A stretch of DNA of 57,087 bases from Raskinella chloraquaticus (SeqCode) (GCA_002365175.1 DEZK01000001.1:1-57087), one strand, 5' to 3'. Positions 1-8,053 are shown, counted from the stretch's first letter. The notes: generated by a model not told the origin, from the sequence alone. Translations and numbers: made by a program.

Positions 1-490
1 CTAAGACGAGCTCCACCACTCGCTCGCTCGGGTTCATGGCCGCCAGAGCCGAGCGCTCGATAACATCCACACATCGGTGCATCATGCGCTCGATTCCTAA
101 GCCAGAACATATTTTTTGCAGGAGAATCGCATTAATCTGAGAAAGAATGGCGGCTTGCCCCGCCTCCCTCATGGCTGAAAAAATCCAAGGTGCGACCCGG
201 TCGAAATGGGCCGCGCGCCGGTAGGCGTGCGTAATTGAGGCGATATGGTTTTCTACCCAGCCAGCTTGAGCCGGCCGGGTCTCATCGATGGCCTGTCCAA
301 ACCGAGCTTCAACCGGGATTGTTAACCAAATGAGTCCATTTGGAGTCTTGATACGGTTTCGATTGCGCCAGTCTTGTCGAGTATATTGCACACTTTCAAG
401 AAATATTACTTCGTCAGCCAAGCGCAACATATCAAAATAACCGCGCCAAGGTATATAATTAGATTGTATAACAACAACTGTCTTAGTCAC
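1..490 (-). CDS. WbqC-like family protein, 3' end beyond window
   Basis: Reading the minus strand from a GTG at 490 gives an open frame that runs off the window edge (about 163 residues seen). The N-terminus has the WbqC-family pattern: a hydrophobic strand then Q-S-N-Y-I-P-W-R-G-Y-F, later ESVQYTRQDWRNRNRIKTP and WLTIPV. An AAGGA box lies 7 nt before the GTG. WbqC-like genes sit in O-antigen and surface-glycan loci; their biochemical role is not established. It lies 87 bp downstream of the wecE-like gene on the same strand, so probably shares its transcript. Codons and base content are clearly more AT-rich than in the rest of the window, which suggests transfer. Family identity is fairly sure; the exact start is less so, since a TTG two codons upstream is also in frame. 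Confidence 0.8.
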   Translation of the reverse strand, partial: MTKTVVVIQSNYIPWRGYFDMLRLADEVIFLESVQYTRQDWRNRNRIKTPNGLIWLTIPVEARFGQAIDETRPAQAGWVENHIASITHAYRRAAHFDRVAPWIFSAMREAGQAAILSQINAILLQKICSGLGIERMMHRCVDVIERSALAAMNPSERVVELVL

Positions 491-577
491 TGACAAGTCC
501 TTACTAGATTTCGCTATCTTATAAACTATAAAAAATAGGATTAACGTTTTTTTTATCTCAAAAAACGCGCAGTCGGG

Positions 578-1720
578 CTATGAAGGGCGTCTCAGGGTTC
601 GTTGAACCCCGTCGATCACCCGATCGGCCTCTTCCATGCACATACCGGCGAACAAAGGGAGGCGGACAAGGCTGACACTCGTCCGATCGGTTACGGGCAG
701 GTCGCCGGGCGTCCGCCCGTAGCGCAGCCCGGCCGGTGCTGAGTGAAGTGGAATGTAGTGGAAAGGCGCCCAAATGTCCTGCACGCGCAGCGCCTCAATT
801 AGCCCATCGCGGGTCGCCTGGTCACGCAAAAGCAGGTAGTAAAGATGCGAGTTATGCTGGCAATGGGCAGGAACGTGAGGTCGCCGTACGAGGTCGGCCG
901 ACTCAAGGTCGGTGAAGGCCTCATCGTAGCGAGACCACACTGCCTGCCGCTCGCTGTTAAAGCGCTCGACTTCCTCGAGTTGCGCCAGGAGGACCGCAGC
1001 AGTTATCTCGCTTGGCAAGAACGAGGAGCCACAGTCCATCCAAGTGTACTTATCGACTTGGCCAAGCTTGAAGGCTCGGCGGTTCGTTCCCTTCTCCCAG
1101 ATCACAAAAGCACGTTCAGCAAGTGACGGATCCGTCACAATGAGGGCGCCCCCTTCACCAGACATGGCATTTTTTGTTTCGTGGAAGCTGAAGCAACCGA
1201 GATCGGCGAGCGCACCGGCGGGGCGCCCGCGATAGGTTGAAAGAAGCGCCTGTGCGGCATCTTCGATCACCATCAAGCCGTGCCGGCGTGCGATGGCGAC
1301 AATTGGGTCCATCTCGGCGCAAATGCCCGCGTAATGCACGACGAAGATGGCCTTCGTGCGCGGCGTTATAGCGGCCTCGATCAGAGTCTCGTCAATGTTT
1401 AGCGTATCACGGCGAATGTCGATAAAGACCGGTACAGCATTGCGCAGCACGACAGCGTTGGCGGTCGACACGAAGGTGAACGAGGGCATGATCACCTCGT
1501 CGCCAGGCTCCAGGCAAGCGAGGATGGCGGCCATCTCGAGCGCTGCCGTGCAGGACTGTGTGAGGAGGGCATCAGCCAAACCCATACGTCGCTTCAGCCA
1601 GTCTTGGCAACGATTGGTAAAGTCCCCATTGCCCGAGAATTCGCGTCGATCAAAGGCCTGGCGTAGGTATTCGAATTCACGCCCGCCAAGTGGAGGACGG
1701 TTGAACGGCAGGGAACTCAT
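578..1720 (-). CDS. wecE: dTDP-4-amino-4,6-dideoxygalactose transaminase (WecE/RffA type)
   Basis: A 380-residue PLP-dependent sugar aminotransferase of the DegT/DnrJ/EryC1/StrS family. It would convert dTDP-4-keto-6-deoxyglucose, the product of the divergent rfbB, to a dTDP-4-amino sugar, using glutamate. It follows E. coli WecE over nearly its whole length: PFNRPP near the start, EPGDEVIMPSFTFVSTANA at 71-89, ED-A-A-Q at 153-157 and FSFHETK at 177-183, where K183 is the expected PLP lysine. The open frame extends upstream to 2002, but the ATG at 1720 matches the family N-terminus and has an AGAGG about 9 nt upstream. WbqC follows it in the same direction. The paired rfbB-wecE step supports a dTDP-Fuc4N-like sugar for LPS or capsule; substrate stereochemistry cannot be read from sequence. 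Confidence 0.9.
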   Translation of the reverse strand: MSSLPFNRPPLGGREFEYLRQAFDRREFSGNGDFTNRCQDWLKRRMGLADALLTQSCTAALEMAAILACLEPGDEVIMPSFTFVSTANAVVLRNAVPVFIDIRRDTLNIDETLIEAAITPRTKAIFVVHYAGICAEMDPIVAIARRHGLMVIEDAAQALLSTYRGRPAGALADLGCFSFHETKNAMSGEGGALIVTDPSLAERAFVIWEKGTNRRAFKLGQVDKYTWMDCGSSFLPSEITAAVLLAQLEEVERFNSERQAVWSRYDEAFTDLESADLVRRPHVPAHCQHNSHLYYLLLRDQATRDGLIEALRVQDIWAPFHYIPLHSAPAGLRYGRTPGDLPVTDRTSVSLVRLPLFAGMCMEEADRVIDGVQRTLRRPS

Positions 1721-1765
1721 GACGTCTAGCCTCTGGCGCAAGCGATCAGGGCTGATCGGGCGAGA

Positions 1766-1795
1766 CAAATATCTCGCGAATATCAATCGCGTCAA
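1766..1795 (-). promoter_or_regulatory. candidate promoter for wecE-wbqC
   Basis: On the minus strand TTGACG (1795-1790) is followed after 18 nt by TATTTG (1771-1766), a reasonable sigma-70-like pair pointing at wecE 46 bp downstream. A small palindrome GCGAGA-N6-TCTCGC (1760-1777) overlaps the -10 and could be an operator. Seen by eye only. Confidence 0.35.
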
Positions 1796-1811
1796 CCCGT
1801 GAAAGTATAAT
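1783..1811 (+). promoter_or_regulatory. candidate promoter for rfbB
   Basis: A perfect TATAAT at 1806-1811 lies about 105 bp before the chosen rfbB start in the divergent intergenic region. No good -35 hexamer is visible 16-18 nt upstream (the region reads tcaatc), so only the -10 is convincing. Confidence 0.3.
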
Positions 1812-1916
1812 GCCGTCGGCAGTTGCGAATTGCGGAAGGGGACGCAATGCTCTAGTAGCACACCGGAATGCAGACGTGCACTCCACAGAAGAGCACGGTT
1901 ACTGAAAGGGCAACGG

Positions 1917-2978
1917 GTGGCCAAACGATATTTGATCACAGGCGGGGCAGGATTTATTGGTTCGGCGGTCGTCCGACACATCATCGACGCGACACACCAC
2001 AAATGCCTTGTAGTTGATAAGCTGACCTATGCCGGCAACCTAGATTCGCACGCGCTGGTTTCCAGCAACGCACGTTACGGCTTTGTGCGCGCTGATATTT
2101 GTGACGCAGCGTCCATTGAGGCGCTTGTTGCGGAGTTCGATCCCGACGTAATCATGCATCTTGCGGCCGAGAGCCATGTCGACCGTTCCATCGACGGTCC
2201 GGGCGAGTTTGTACTCACCAACGTGGTTGGCACTGTCACTCTACTAGAGGTGGCGCTTGCATTTTGGCGCAAGTTGGATGCCGACCGACGCAAGTCGTTT
2301 CGTTTCCATCACGTTTCGACCGACGAAGTGTACGGCTCACTGGGACCGCAGGGGCTTTTTACCGAGACAACGGCCTACGACCCTCGGTCGCCTTATTCTG
2401 CGTCAAAAGCGGCGTCTGATCATTTTGTCTCAGCATTCCATCATACTTATGGTCTGCCAACCGTTGTTACGAATTGTTCAAATAATTATGGACCTTATCA
2501 TTTTCCCGAGAAGCTTATCCCGCTGATGATCCTCAACGCTTTGGAATGCAAGCCACTGCCAGTTTATGGCGAAGGGAGAAATGTCCGCGACTGGCTATTC
2601 GTCGAAGATCACGCTCGGGCCTTGCTAGCAGCGGCCGAGCGGGGTCGGGTTGGCGAGACTTACAATATTGGTGGCGAGGCGGAGCGCGAAAACATAGAAG
2701 TCGTGCGGGCGATCTGCGCTCTGATGGACCAGCGCCTGGGCGATCCGCCAGGTACACGCGATCGCCTCATCACTTATGTAAAGGACCGTCCCGGCCACGA
2801 TCAACGCTACGCTATTGACTGCTCAAAAATAAAGCGGGAGCTAGGTTGGAGTCCATCCGTGACCTTCGAAGCGGGTTTGGCGCGTACGGTCGATTGGTAT
2901 CTGGATAATCGGACTTGGTGGGAGCGCGTGCGCACGGGTAGCTACAGCGGCGAGCGGCTAGGGCTCTCCACCTTTTAG
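1917..2978 (+). CDS. rfbB: dTDP-glucose 4,6-dehydratase
   Basis: A 353-residue extended short-chain dehydrogenase making dTDP-4-keto-6-deoxyglucose from dTDP-glucose. Visible motifs: the NAD fold GGAGFIG at 9-15, HLAAESHVDRSI at 81-92, the catalytic STDE at 134-137, YSASK at 160-164, and the family sequence NCSNNYGPYHFPEKLIP. Length agrees with E. coli RfbB/RffG. The frame is open upstream to 1830, but the GTG at 1917 matches the family start (V-A-K-R-Y-L-I-T-G-G) and has AAAGGG upstream. It is divergent from wecE, whose product uses its product. No rfbA, rfbC or rfbD is adjacent in this window. It ends next to IS scars, marking the edge of a probably acquired glycan cluster. Confidence 0.93.
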   Translation: MAKRYLITGGAGFIGSAVVRHIIDATHHKCLVVDKLTYAGNLDSHALVSSNARYGFVRADICDAASIEALVAEFDPDVIMHLAAESHVDRSIDGPGEFVLTNVVGTVTLLEVALAFWRKLDADRRKSFRFHHVSTDEVYGSLGPQGLFTETTAYDPRSPYSASKAASDHFVSAFHHTYGLPTVVTNCSNNYGPYHFPEKLIPLMILNALECKPLPVYGEGRNVRDWLFVEDHARALLAAAERGRVGETYNIGGEAERENIEVVRAICALMDQRLGDPPGTRDRLITYVKDRPGHDQRYAIDCSKIKRELGWSPSVTFEAGLARTVDWYLDNRTWWERVRTGSYSGERLGLSTF

Positions 2979-2979
2979 G

Positions 2980-3128
2980 GAGGACCCTCCAGTCTGCTTT
3001 GAACCGCGCCGAGTTTTCCAGACGCCTTCGGCTTGTGCTTTGCGTCGGGGTTCGAACTCGACGGGCGGCAGCATTCTGCTCCGTGCGTGCCTGCGGGCGG
3101 GATTGTAGAACACGTCAGTATAGTCGAG
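2980..3128 (-). mobile_element. IS3-family transposase orfB remnant (C-terminal end)
   Basis: Minus-strand translation gives D-Y-T-D-V-F-Y-N-P, then R-R-H-A-R-S-R-M-L-P-P-V-E-F-E and E-G-V-W-K-T-R-R. This is the C-terminal signature of IS3-family OrfB integrases (FYNP..RH......LSPV.FE....EGV.KTRG). Only about 50 codons remain, with no start and no catalytic DDE region, so it is a dead fragment. Its upstream edge abuts the end of a second IS remnant at about 3128, as expected if one element inserted into another. Confidence 0.75.
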
Positions 3129-3292
3129 AGGTGACCCGGTTTGTTTGAACAGTCCGGGACAGTTTTATAAGTGGTTTCTGCCCTCGGTCATGCTGCAACC
3201 GGGATTGGCTGCAGCGCATTGAAGTAGGCATGATCCGGCGCCTGCCGCCCCAGGCCCCGAGGTGGCCTCCGGCCGTCGAAGAAGTCCAGATG
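3129..3292 (-). mobile_element. second IS3-family remnant: transposase C-terminus plus element end
   Basis: On the minus strand from about 3290 the frame reads L-D-F-F-D-G-R-R-P-P, then P-D-H-A-Y-F-N-A-L, and stops at 3188. This is the usual integrase-core C-terminus of IS3 elements (LDFY..RRPHSSL...TPD.AYF). After the stop, the sequence to about 3129 resembles the 3' non-coding end of such elements, with the end of the element near 3129. The 5' part is missing and breaks at about 3292 against a truncated gene. Confidence 0.7.
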
Positions 3293-3296
3293 TGTT

Positions 3297-3474
3297 CCGA
3301 TGGAGGCACGGGCTTCGGGCGAAGCTCGCCAAGCTGGTAGCGCTTGCCGAGGCGGGCGAAGCCGAAGGCCTCAAGGCTATCGAGATCAACCCGGTTTCAA
3401 CGAGTCCGAAGGCCATGGCGCGCTATCGCGATCTGGCGATCATGGCGTTACAGGCGCGCCGCATGGCGGCATGA
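3297..3474 (+). pseudogene. 5'-truncated conserved hypothetical gene
   Basis: The plus frame encodes G-L-R-A-K-L-A-K-L-V-A-L-A-E-A-G followed by EGLKAIEINPVSTSPKAMAR and a helical tail to the stop at 3474. The Ala/Lys-rich helical pattern looks like a real small conserved protein, but I cannot name its family. Codons upstream of about 3297 come from the IS remnant (antisense), so the native N-terminus seems to have been lost. An ATG at 3262 would only give a chimeric start. Its last bases overlap the convergent gene ending at 3448. Confidence 0.45.
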
Positions 3475-3942
3475 CCAGGGCCGAGCAGGTCCCGCAACAT
3501 TCCAGAACACGACGCGGCCCGGACCTTTCCGGGCCGTCATCGTCTCCCACTCCTTCGCGTCATAGTGCGGATCGGACGGAAACGGCGATATCGCTTTCGC
3601 GACATCAGCGAACGGGCGCGGATAGATGTGGATCGTCGCTCCCGCCATGTCCTTGCGCGCAAGTCCCCGCCCGACCTGAACGACATGGCGGCGGGCAAAT
3701 TCTGTGTTGAAACAAGAATCTGGCCACGCCTGCGCCAGCGCCCGGGCGAGCACACCGGAGCCAGCCGCACACCAGACTTCATCGGGATCAACCCCCGTTG
3801 CGAGCGCCGCTTCCGCGAGGAGTGTGACGGCTTCGGGTAGATCGACGCCGCCTGCACGCCTGCGGCGGCAAATGTCCGCCGTATTTGTTAGTCGATGCCG
3901 TGCAGGAATAGCGCTCATGACCGCCACTCGCGCTGTCGCCAA
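3448..3942 (-). CDS. conserved hypothetical protein, possibly 5'-truncated
   Basis: A 164-codon minus-strand frame. The middle is well ordered: LLAEAALATGVDPDEVWCAA, then G-S-G-V-L-A-R-A-L, an RRHVVQVGR segment, ATIHIYPRPF, PFPSDPHYDAKEWE, and RKGPGRVVFWNVAGPA near the end. The Gly/Ser loop after a Cys resembles a phosphate-binding loop, but I do not recognise a named family. The first 25 residues look non-native (basic, low order), so the gene may have lost its start, like its island neighbour. No good ribosome binding site supports 3942. It lies between IS scars and a normal chromosomal gene. Confidence 0.45.
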   Translation of the reverse strand: MATARVAVMSAIPARHRLTNTADICRRRRAGGVDLPEAVTLLAEAALATGVDPDEVWCAAGSGVLARALAQAWPDSCFNTEFARRHVVQVGRGLARKDMAGATIHIYPRPFADVAKAISPFPSDPHYDAKEWETMTARKGPGRVVFWNVAGPARPWSCRHAARL

Positions 3943-4029
3943 CCCATGGACTTCGGGCCGCAGGCCAATATAGCCTGACGCCCTGTGCGTGGGTCCCGAT
4001 CACGCTCTGACCACGAGGAGGCGAACAGC

Positions 4030-4482
4030 ATGGAGACAAGCAGCGTGCCGTCCCTTCATATCGCAACATGCCGCTGTGGGCAGCTTCAGGCTCAGTGTGA
4101 GGGTGATCCGGTGCGGGTTTCGGTTTGTCACTGTCTCGCGTGCCAGAAGCGCAGCGGCAGCGCCTTTGCCACGCAGGCGCGCTGGCCCGACGACAAGGTG
4201 CGCGTCACAGGCATGTCCAAGACTTGGGTTCGAACGGCTGACAGCGGCAACCGCGCGACCTATCGTTTCTGCCCGGAATGTGGCTCGACGCTCGCCTATG
4301 TTGTCGAAGGTTGGCCGGGCGTGACAGCAATCCCGCTCGGCGCGTTCGTCGACCCGCAATTCCACGCGCCACGCCACTCCGTCTATGAGCATCGAAAACA
4401 CGGCTGGGTGGCAATCCTGGGCGAGGATGTGGAGCATTCATCCGTGCCGAGCCCGATACGCCGGCCCGGACAAACGCTCTGA
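4030..4482 (+). CDS. GFA-family (CENP-V/GFA fold) zinc protein
   Basis: A 150-residue member of the glutathione-dependent formaldehyde-activating enzyme (GFA) fold. Zinc-ligand cysteines are visible: C14 and C16 (TCRCG), C33, C35 and C38 (CHCLACQK), and C81 and C84 (CPECGS). The family sequence continues as GVTAIPLGAFVDP and ends after the usual H-x-x-W-V segment. Most members have no proven formaldehyde activity, so the substrate is unknown. The ATG at 4030 has AGGAGG 9 nt upstream; an in-frame start at 3985 lacks this support. It appears to be a single-gene unit. The 170 bp to the next gene hold nothing I can identify. Confidence 0.85.
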   Translation: METSSVPSLHIATCRCGQLQAQCEGDPVRVSVCHCLACQKRSGSAFATQARWPDDKVRVTGMSKTWVRTADSGNRATYRFCPECGSTLAYVVEGWPGVTAIPLGAFVDPQFHAPRHSVYEHRKHGWVAILGEDVEHSSVPSPIRRPGQTL

Positions 4483-4655
4483 GAACGAATAGGGGCTGGC
4501 GTTGACTGGCGCGGGGTTTGCGGCGACCTGTGCCCTGGCAGCGTCTTTGCCTCGCGCACGTCCACGCGACCATTGCGGACTTTTGATACAATCGGCAAGC
4601 CTGCCCATCCGATAGCTGCAGCGCCAAAATCACCCGGCCGGCCCGTCCCTTTCGG

Positions 4656-5900
4656 TTATGGCCCGGCCCGGCGCCTGTAGGCACCGCGCCCGGACAGATA
4701 GGCGGCGATGGCCGCGCACTGGATGATGATGGCCGTCGCGAAGACCGTCATCTCTGGCAGGCTGGCGCGCAGGATACCGAAGGTTGCCGGCGCAAAAGCA
4801 TAGGCTGCCTGCGCGCTCGCCACCATGAGGGCGATGACACGACCGCAGTCCTCTCTGGCAAATTCGCGTTGCGCCACCAGCGGCGGCAGCGATGTGGCAT
4901 TGCCGATCCCCAGGCCGATGAGGATGACACCCAGAAGCAGCAGCGGCACATGCGTGCCGGCGGCTGCGAGCAGCACCACGCCGCCGGTCATCTGCACGCC
5001 AAGGCTCGCCGCTGCGATCAGGCGCCGCTCGCTCCCCTGCGGCATCAGCCAGCCAACCAGAGTTCGGCCGAGGATGGCTGAAGCCGTCGACAGCCCTGCT
5101 GCCCATCCCGCCCCCTGGCTTCCAAGGGCTGGCACCAGCAGGGAATAGAGATGGGCGATGAGGCCGATCTGGGCAAAGAGCGTGAGCGACATGGCAAGCG
5201 CCAATGTCAGGAACGCCCGGTCGCGCCACGGGGTGGTAATGCGTGCACACGCATCTGTGGGGTCGCCACCCGGAAGGCTTGCACCCACCTCATCACCATC
5301 AGCCTCAACCCCCTTGCTGCGCGGCGAATGGATCAGGATGGTCGCAGCAATGATCAGGACACACGCAACAAGGACTGCCCCTACCGCCACACTCGCCAGA
5401 GGAAAGCCGATCCAGGCGATCAGCGCCGCCCACAAGGGCGAAAAGACGATGCCGCCGAGGCTTGCGCCATTATAGGCAGTGGCGAGTGCCGCCGGGCGTT
5501 TGCAGACAAACCACGGGGCGATGATGGCGTTGATCGCCGCAGCCCCCAGCGCCACCCATCCCGCACCCGACAGCAATGTCGCTGCATAAAGCTGCCAGGG
5601 CGGGGCGGCAAACGCCCAGCCGCAGACGCCTGCTGCCAGCAGGGCGGCGCCAATGAATGTCACCATCGGTAACCCGAAACGCCGATGCAGGCGCGGCAGG
5701 TTGGCAACCACCACAACGCCGGCCAGGAAATGGCTGGTCACAGCGCCTGATACGACCGCGAGCGGCCAGCCACGAGCCGCACGTACAGCTTCAAGATAGA
5801 TGGGCGGGCCGTAAAAGCCGATGCCCCAGCCGAACATGGCGATGATGACAGCAGCCCCCACCACCGTCCAGCCGTAAAACCGCTTCGTCCGCTCGCCCAT
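4656..5900 (-). CDS. major facilitator superfamily transporter
   Basis: A 414-residue hydrophobic protein with about 12 membrane segments in two halves, joined by a polar loop near residues 190-220 (S-P-R-S-K-G-V-E-A-D-G-D-E). The N-terminus (KRFYGWTVVGAAVIIAMFGW) and a GWPLAVVSGAVTSHF helix are typical of MFS carriers of the oxalate/formate or monocarboxylate branch. The substrate cannot be told. It starts divergently from an ArsR-type regulator (121 bp apart), which probably controls it. A start at 5900 follows GGGGGAGAGCG on the minus strand. Confidence 0.85.
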   Translation of the reverse strand: MGERTKRFYGWTVVGAAVIIAMFGWGIGFYGPPIYLEAVRAARGWPLAVVSGAVTSHFLAGVVVVANLPRLHRRFGLPMVTFIGAALLAAGVCGWAFAAPPWQLYAATLLSGAGWVALGAAAINAIIAPWFVCKRPAALATAYNGASLGGIVFSPLWAALIAWIGFPLASVAVGAVLVACVLIIAATILIHSPRSKGVEADGDEVGASLPGGDPTDACARITTPWRDRAFLTLALAMSLTLFAQIGLIAHLYSLLVPALGSQGAGWAAGLSTASAILGRTLVGWLMPQGSERRLIAAASLGVQMTGGVVLLAAAGTHVPLLLLGVILIGLGIGNATSLPPLVAQREFAREDCGRVIALMVASAQAAYAFAPATFGILRASLPEMTVFATAIIIQCAAIAAYLSGRGAYRRRAGP

Positions 5901-6021
5901 CGCTCTCCCCCTTGTCTGAGTGCAAGGCGAGATGCCGCAGGAGGGCCAGCAGATGTTACGGTCGGCACCGAACGATCATGATGGCGGTTATGATAGGTTG
6001 TCAGGCAAAGGAAGCCCGGAC

Positions 6022-6717
6022 ATGGTGACGACCAACGCACTTGCGGAAATTGCCTCGCTCATCGGCGAGCCGGCGCGCGCCGCCATGCTGCAGGCGCTGA
6101 TGGACGGGCGGGCGCTGACGGCCGGCGAGTTATCGCGCGTTGCCGCGATTACCCCGCAAACGGCGAGCGGCCATCTGGCGCAGCTGGCGGCTTCAGGCCT
6201 GATTGCGGTTACCGCGCAGGGGCGCCATCGCTATCACCGCCTTGCCGGGCCGCAGGTGGCGCGCCTGCTCGAAAGCATGATGCTGGTGGCGGTCGGCCGC
6301 CAGATCAAGCCGCCGCGCACCGGCCCGCGCGATGAGGCGATGCGCCGCGCCCGCACCTGTTATGATCATTTTGCCGGACGCCTGGGGGTAGGCCTTGCTG
6401 AGGCGATGATGACGCAGGGCTGGATCGAGATCGGCGAGGAGGCAGCGATGCTGACGTCTGCCGGTAGCGATCGCCTCAAGCAAGCTGGAATTCCACTCCC
6501 CGACATCATCCGCACGCCGCGCCGCGCCACCCCCTTGTGCAGCCTGTGCCTCGACTGGAGCGAACGGCGCCCGCATATTGCCGGCGTCCTTGGCGCGGCA
6601 CTGTGTGCCCATGCCCTGGCGGAAAACTGGGTGCGCCGACAGCCGGGCTCGCGCGCCCTCGAGATCACCCCCAAGGGCACTCGCAGCTTTCGCGATATCT
6701 TCTGCATCGAGGCATGA
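6022..6717 (+). CDS. ArsR-family winged-helix transcriptional regulator
   Basis: A 231-residue protein with an N-terminal winged helix: L-I-G-E-P-A-R-A-A-M-L near residues 12-22, then LSRVAAITPQTASGHLAQLA and a wing around the G-R-H-R-Y-H-R motif. The C-terminal half (about 95-231) contains CSLCLDWSERRPHIAG, as in longer ArsR members related to YtlI/CzrA-like repressors of exporters. The ATG at 6022 has AAGGAAG 10 nt upstream; the open frame reaches back to 5920. It is divergent from the MFS gene, and ATCAT-N10-ATGAT (5975-5994) in the gap could be its operator. The effector is unknown; the CxxC in CSLC could bind metal or sense thiol state. Confidence 0.8.
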   Translation: MVTTNALAEIASLIGEPARAAMLQALMDGRALTAGELSRVAAITPQTASGHLAQLAASGLIAVTAQGRHRYHRLAGPQVARLLESMMLVAVGRQIKPPRTGPRDEAMRRARTCYDHFAGRLGVGLAEAMMTQGWIEIGEEAAMLTSAGSDRLKQAGIPLPDIIRTPRRATPLCSLCLDWSERRPHIAGVLGAALCAHALAENWVRRQPGSRALEITPKGTRSFRDIFCIEA

Positions 6718-6834
6718 CGCCGTCAAAGCCTCGCCGGGGCGGACCATTGGTTCTGGTCGAGAAGTATGATCCTCTCCAGCAATGTCGCCTGGCCGATCAT
6801 CACGCGGCACGGGGCTGTCCTCAGAGGAAAGAGT

Positions 6835-7785
6835 GTGAGCGAACCTGCCTCCCGCCCGCTGATGACGCTGCGCCAGATCGAGGTGGTGCGCGCCATCATG
6901 ATCACCGGAACGATTGCCGGCGCGGCAGCGCTCCTGCATGTCTCGGCCCCGGGCATCAGCCGGTTGATGAAATATACCGAGCGCATGCTCGGCCTGCGCC
7001 TCTTTGAGCGCCGCCACGGGCGCTACGTGCCAACGCCCGATGCCGAAGATATTTTCGAGCAGATCAACGGTGTCTACAAAAAAGTCGACGATCTCCATTT
7101 TGCCTTGCGGCGCATCGAACGCGGCGACGGGCTGGAATTGCGGCTTGCCTCGGTGCCGAGCATCTCCAACGTCATGGTGCCGCGCGCCGTGGTGCGCCTG
7201 CGCCAACGCCATGACGGCTTGCGTCTCGACATCAATATTCTGAAGATCGAAGAGGCGGTCGAATATCTTTTGCTGGGCAAAGGCGAACTGGTGGTGATGA
7301 GTACGCGCTTTGACCATCCCGGCATCGATTTTCTGCCGCTGGCTGCCGGCAAACTGGTGTGCATCGTTCCCGAAGGGCATGAGCTGGGGCGCCAATCGCG
7401 GATCACGACCCGTGAAATCGCCGCTCATCCGCTCATCGGCATCGATCCCAACGACCCCTATGGCCGCATCATGACCGAACTCTTCCGCCAGGCGGGCGTC
7501 ACCTACGACATTCCGATCAGGGCGCGCTTCGGCACCACCGTCCTGGCGCTGGTGCGCGCCGGGCTTGGCATTGCAGTCATTGATGAATTCACAGTGGCGC
7601 ATGGCAGTGCGCCGGGGATAAAGATCCTCGATATCGACGAGCCGACCGATTTCCAGACCTACATCGCCATCAAGGCCGGAAAACCCTTGTCGCGCTTTGC
7701 TGAAACCTTCATCGCCTTGTTGCGCCAGGAAATGGCGGCCGTCACCCGCTTGCCCAACGGTCCGCAGAGGTATCGAAAAAAATAA
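6835..7785 (+). CDS. LysR-family transcriptional regulator
   Basis: A 316-residue LysR regulator: N-terminal helix-turn-helix (M-T-L-R-Q-I-E-V-V-R-A-I near residues 10-21, then T-I-A-G-A-A-A-L-L-H-V-S-A-P-G-I-S-R), and a periplasmic-binding-like effector domain from about residue 100. The GTG at 6835 follows AGAGGAAAG, and an alternative ATG lies at 6862. It is on the same strand as, and 268 bp upstream of, the HAAT transporter/quinate-type operon and is the obvious candidate regulator. A perfect T-N11-A palindrome overlaps its own stop codon. Effector domains of this class often sense aromatic or pathway acids; the ligand is inferred only from context. Confidence 0.87.
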   Translation: MSEPASRPLMTLRQIEVVRAIMITGTIAGAAALLHVSAPGISRLMKYTERMLGLRLFERRHGRYVPTPDAEDIFEQINGVYKKVDDLHFALRRIERGDGLELRLASVPSISNVMVPRAVVRLRQRHDGLRLDINILKIEEAVEYLLLGKGELVVMSTRFDHPGIDFLPLAAGKLVCIVPEGHELGRQSRITTREIAAHPLIGIDPNDPYGRIMTELFRQAGVTYDIPIRARFGTTVLALVRAGLGIAVIDEFTVAHGSAPGIKILDIDEPTDFQTYIAIKAGKPLSRFAETFIALLRQEMAAVTRLPNGPQRYRKK

Positions 7786-7796
7786 CATCATGTTAT
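7782..7796. promoter_or_regulatory. LysR-type operator (T-N11-A palindrome)
   Basis: ATAACAT-C-ATGTTAT is a perfect 7-bp inverted repeat with a one-base centre and fits the LysR box T-N11-A (T7783 to A7795). It overlaps the stop codon of the LysR gene and lies 258 bp before the binding-protein start. The rest of the 7797-8053 gap holds no gene I can support; the ribosome binding site GGGAGGA is at its end. Binding by the adjacent regulator is inferred. Confidence 0.5.
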
Positions 7797-8053
7797 GTTT
7801 CATGAAAGAAATGGTTATTGCGTTATGCGTTGCCTTTCCTCTTTAAAGGTACGACAGAGGCTGGCAGGAAGACCGGCTACCGTCAGGGTGGACACAGGAA
7901 AGGATGCGGCGCTCGATATCCCGCGATCGGCAAGGCGAGCTGCGCTTTGCCAAAATGACGTCGGTGTGGATACTGGTGCGTGCACGTCCGGTGGCAACAA
8001 GAAGAAGCTCAATCAACAGGCTTCGTTGTAATAATCCAGGGAGGATACTCAGC

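Noticed and set aside
1044..1802. plus-strand frames inside wecE
   Set aside because: Antisense to a gene whose PLP-enzyme motifs are unambiguous.
6193..7803. 536-codon open frame antisense to the ArsR and LysR genes
   Set aside because: Its protein is His/Asp/Ala-rich without domain pattern and mirrors two well supported plus-strand genes; typical GC-rich antisense frame.
7795..8031. 78-codon plus frame in the LysR-transporter gap
   Set aside because: No ribosome binding site, irregular composition, and the region more likely holds regulatory DNA.
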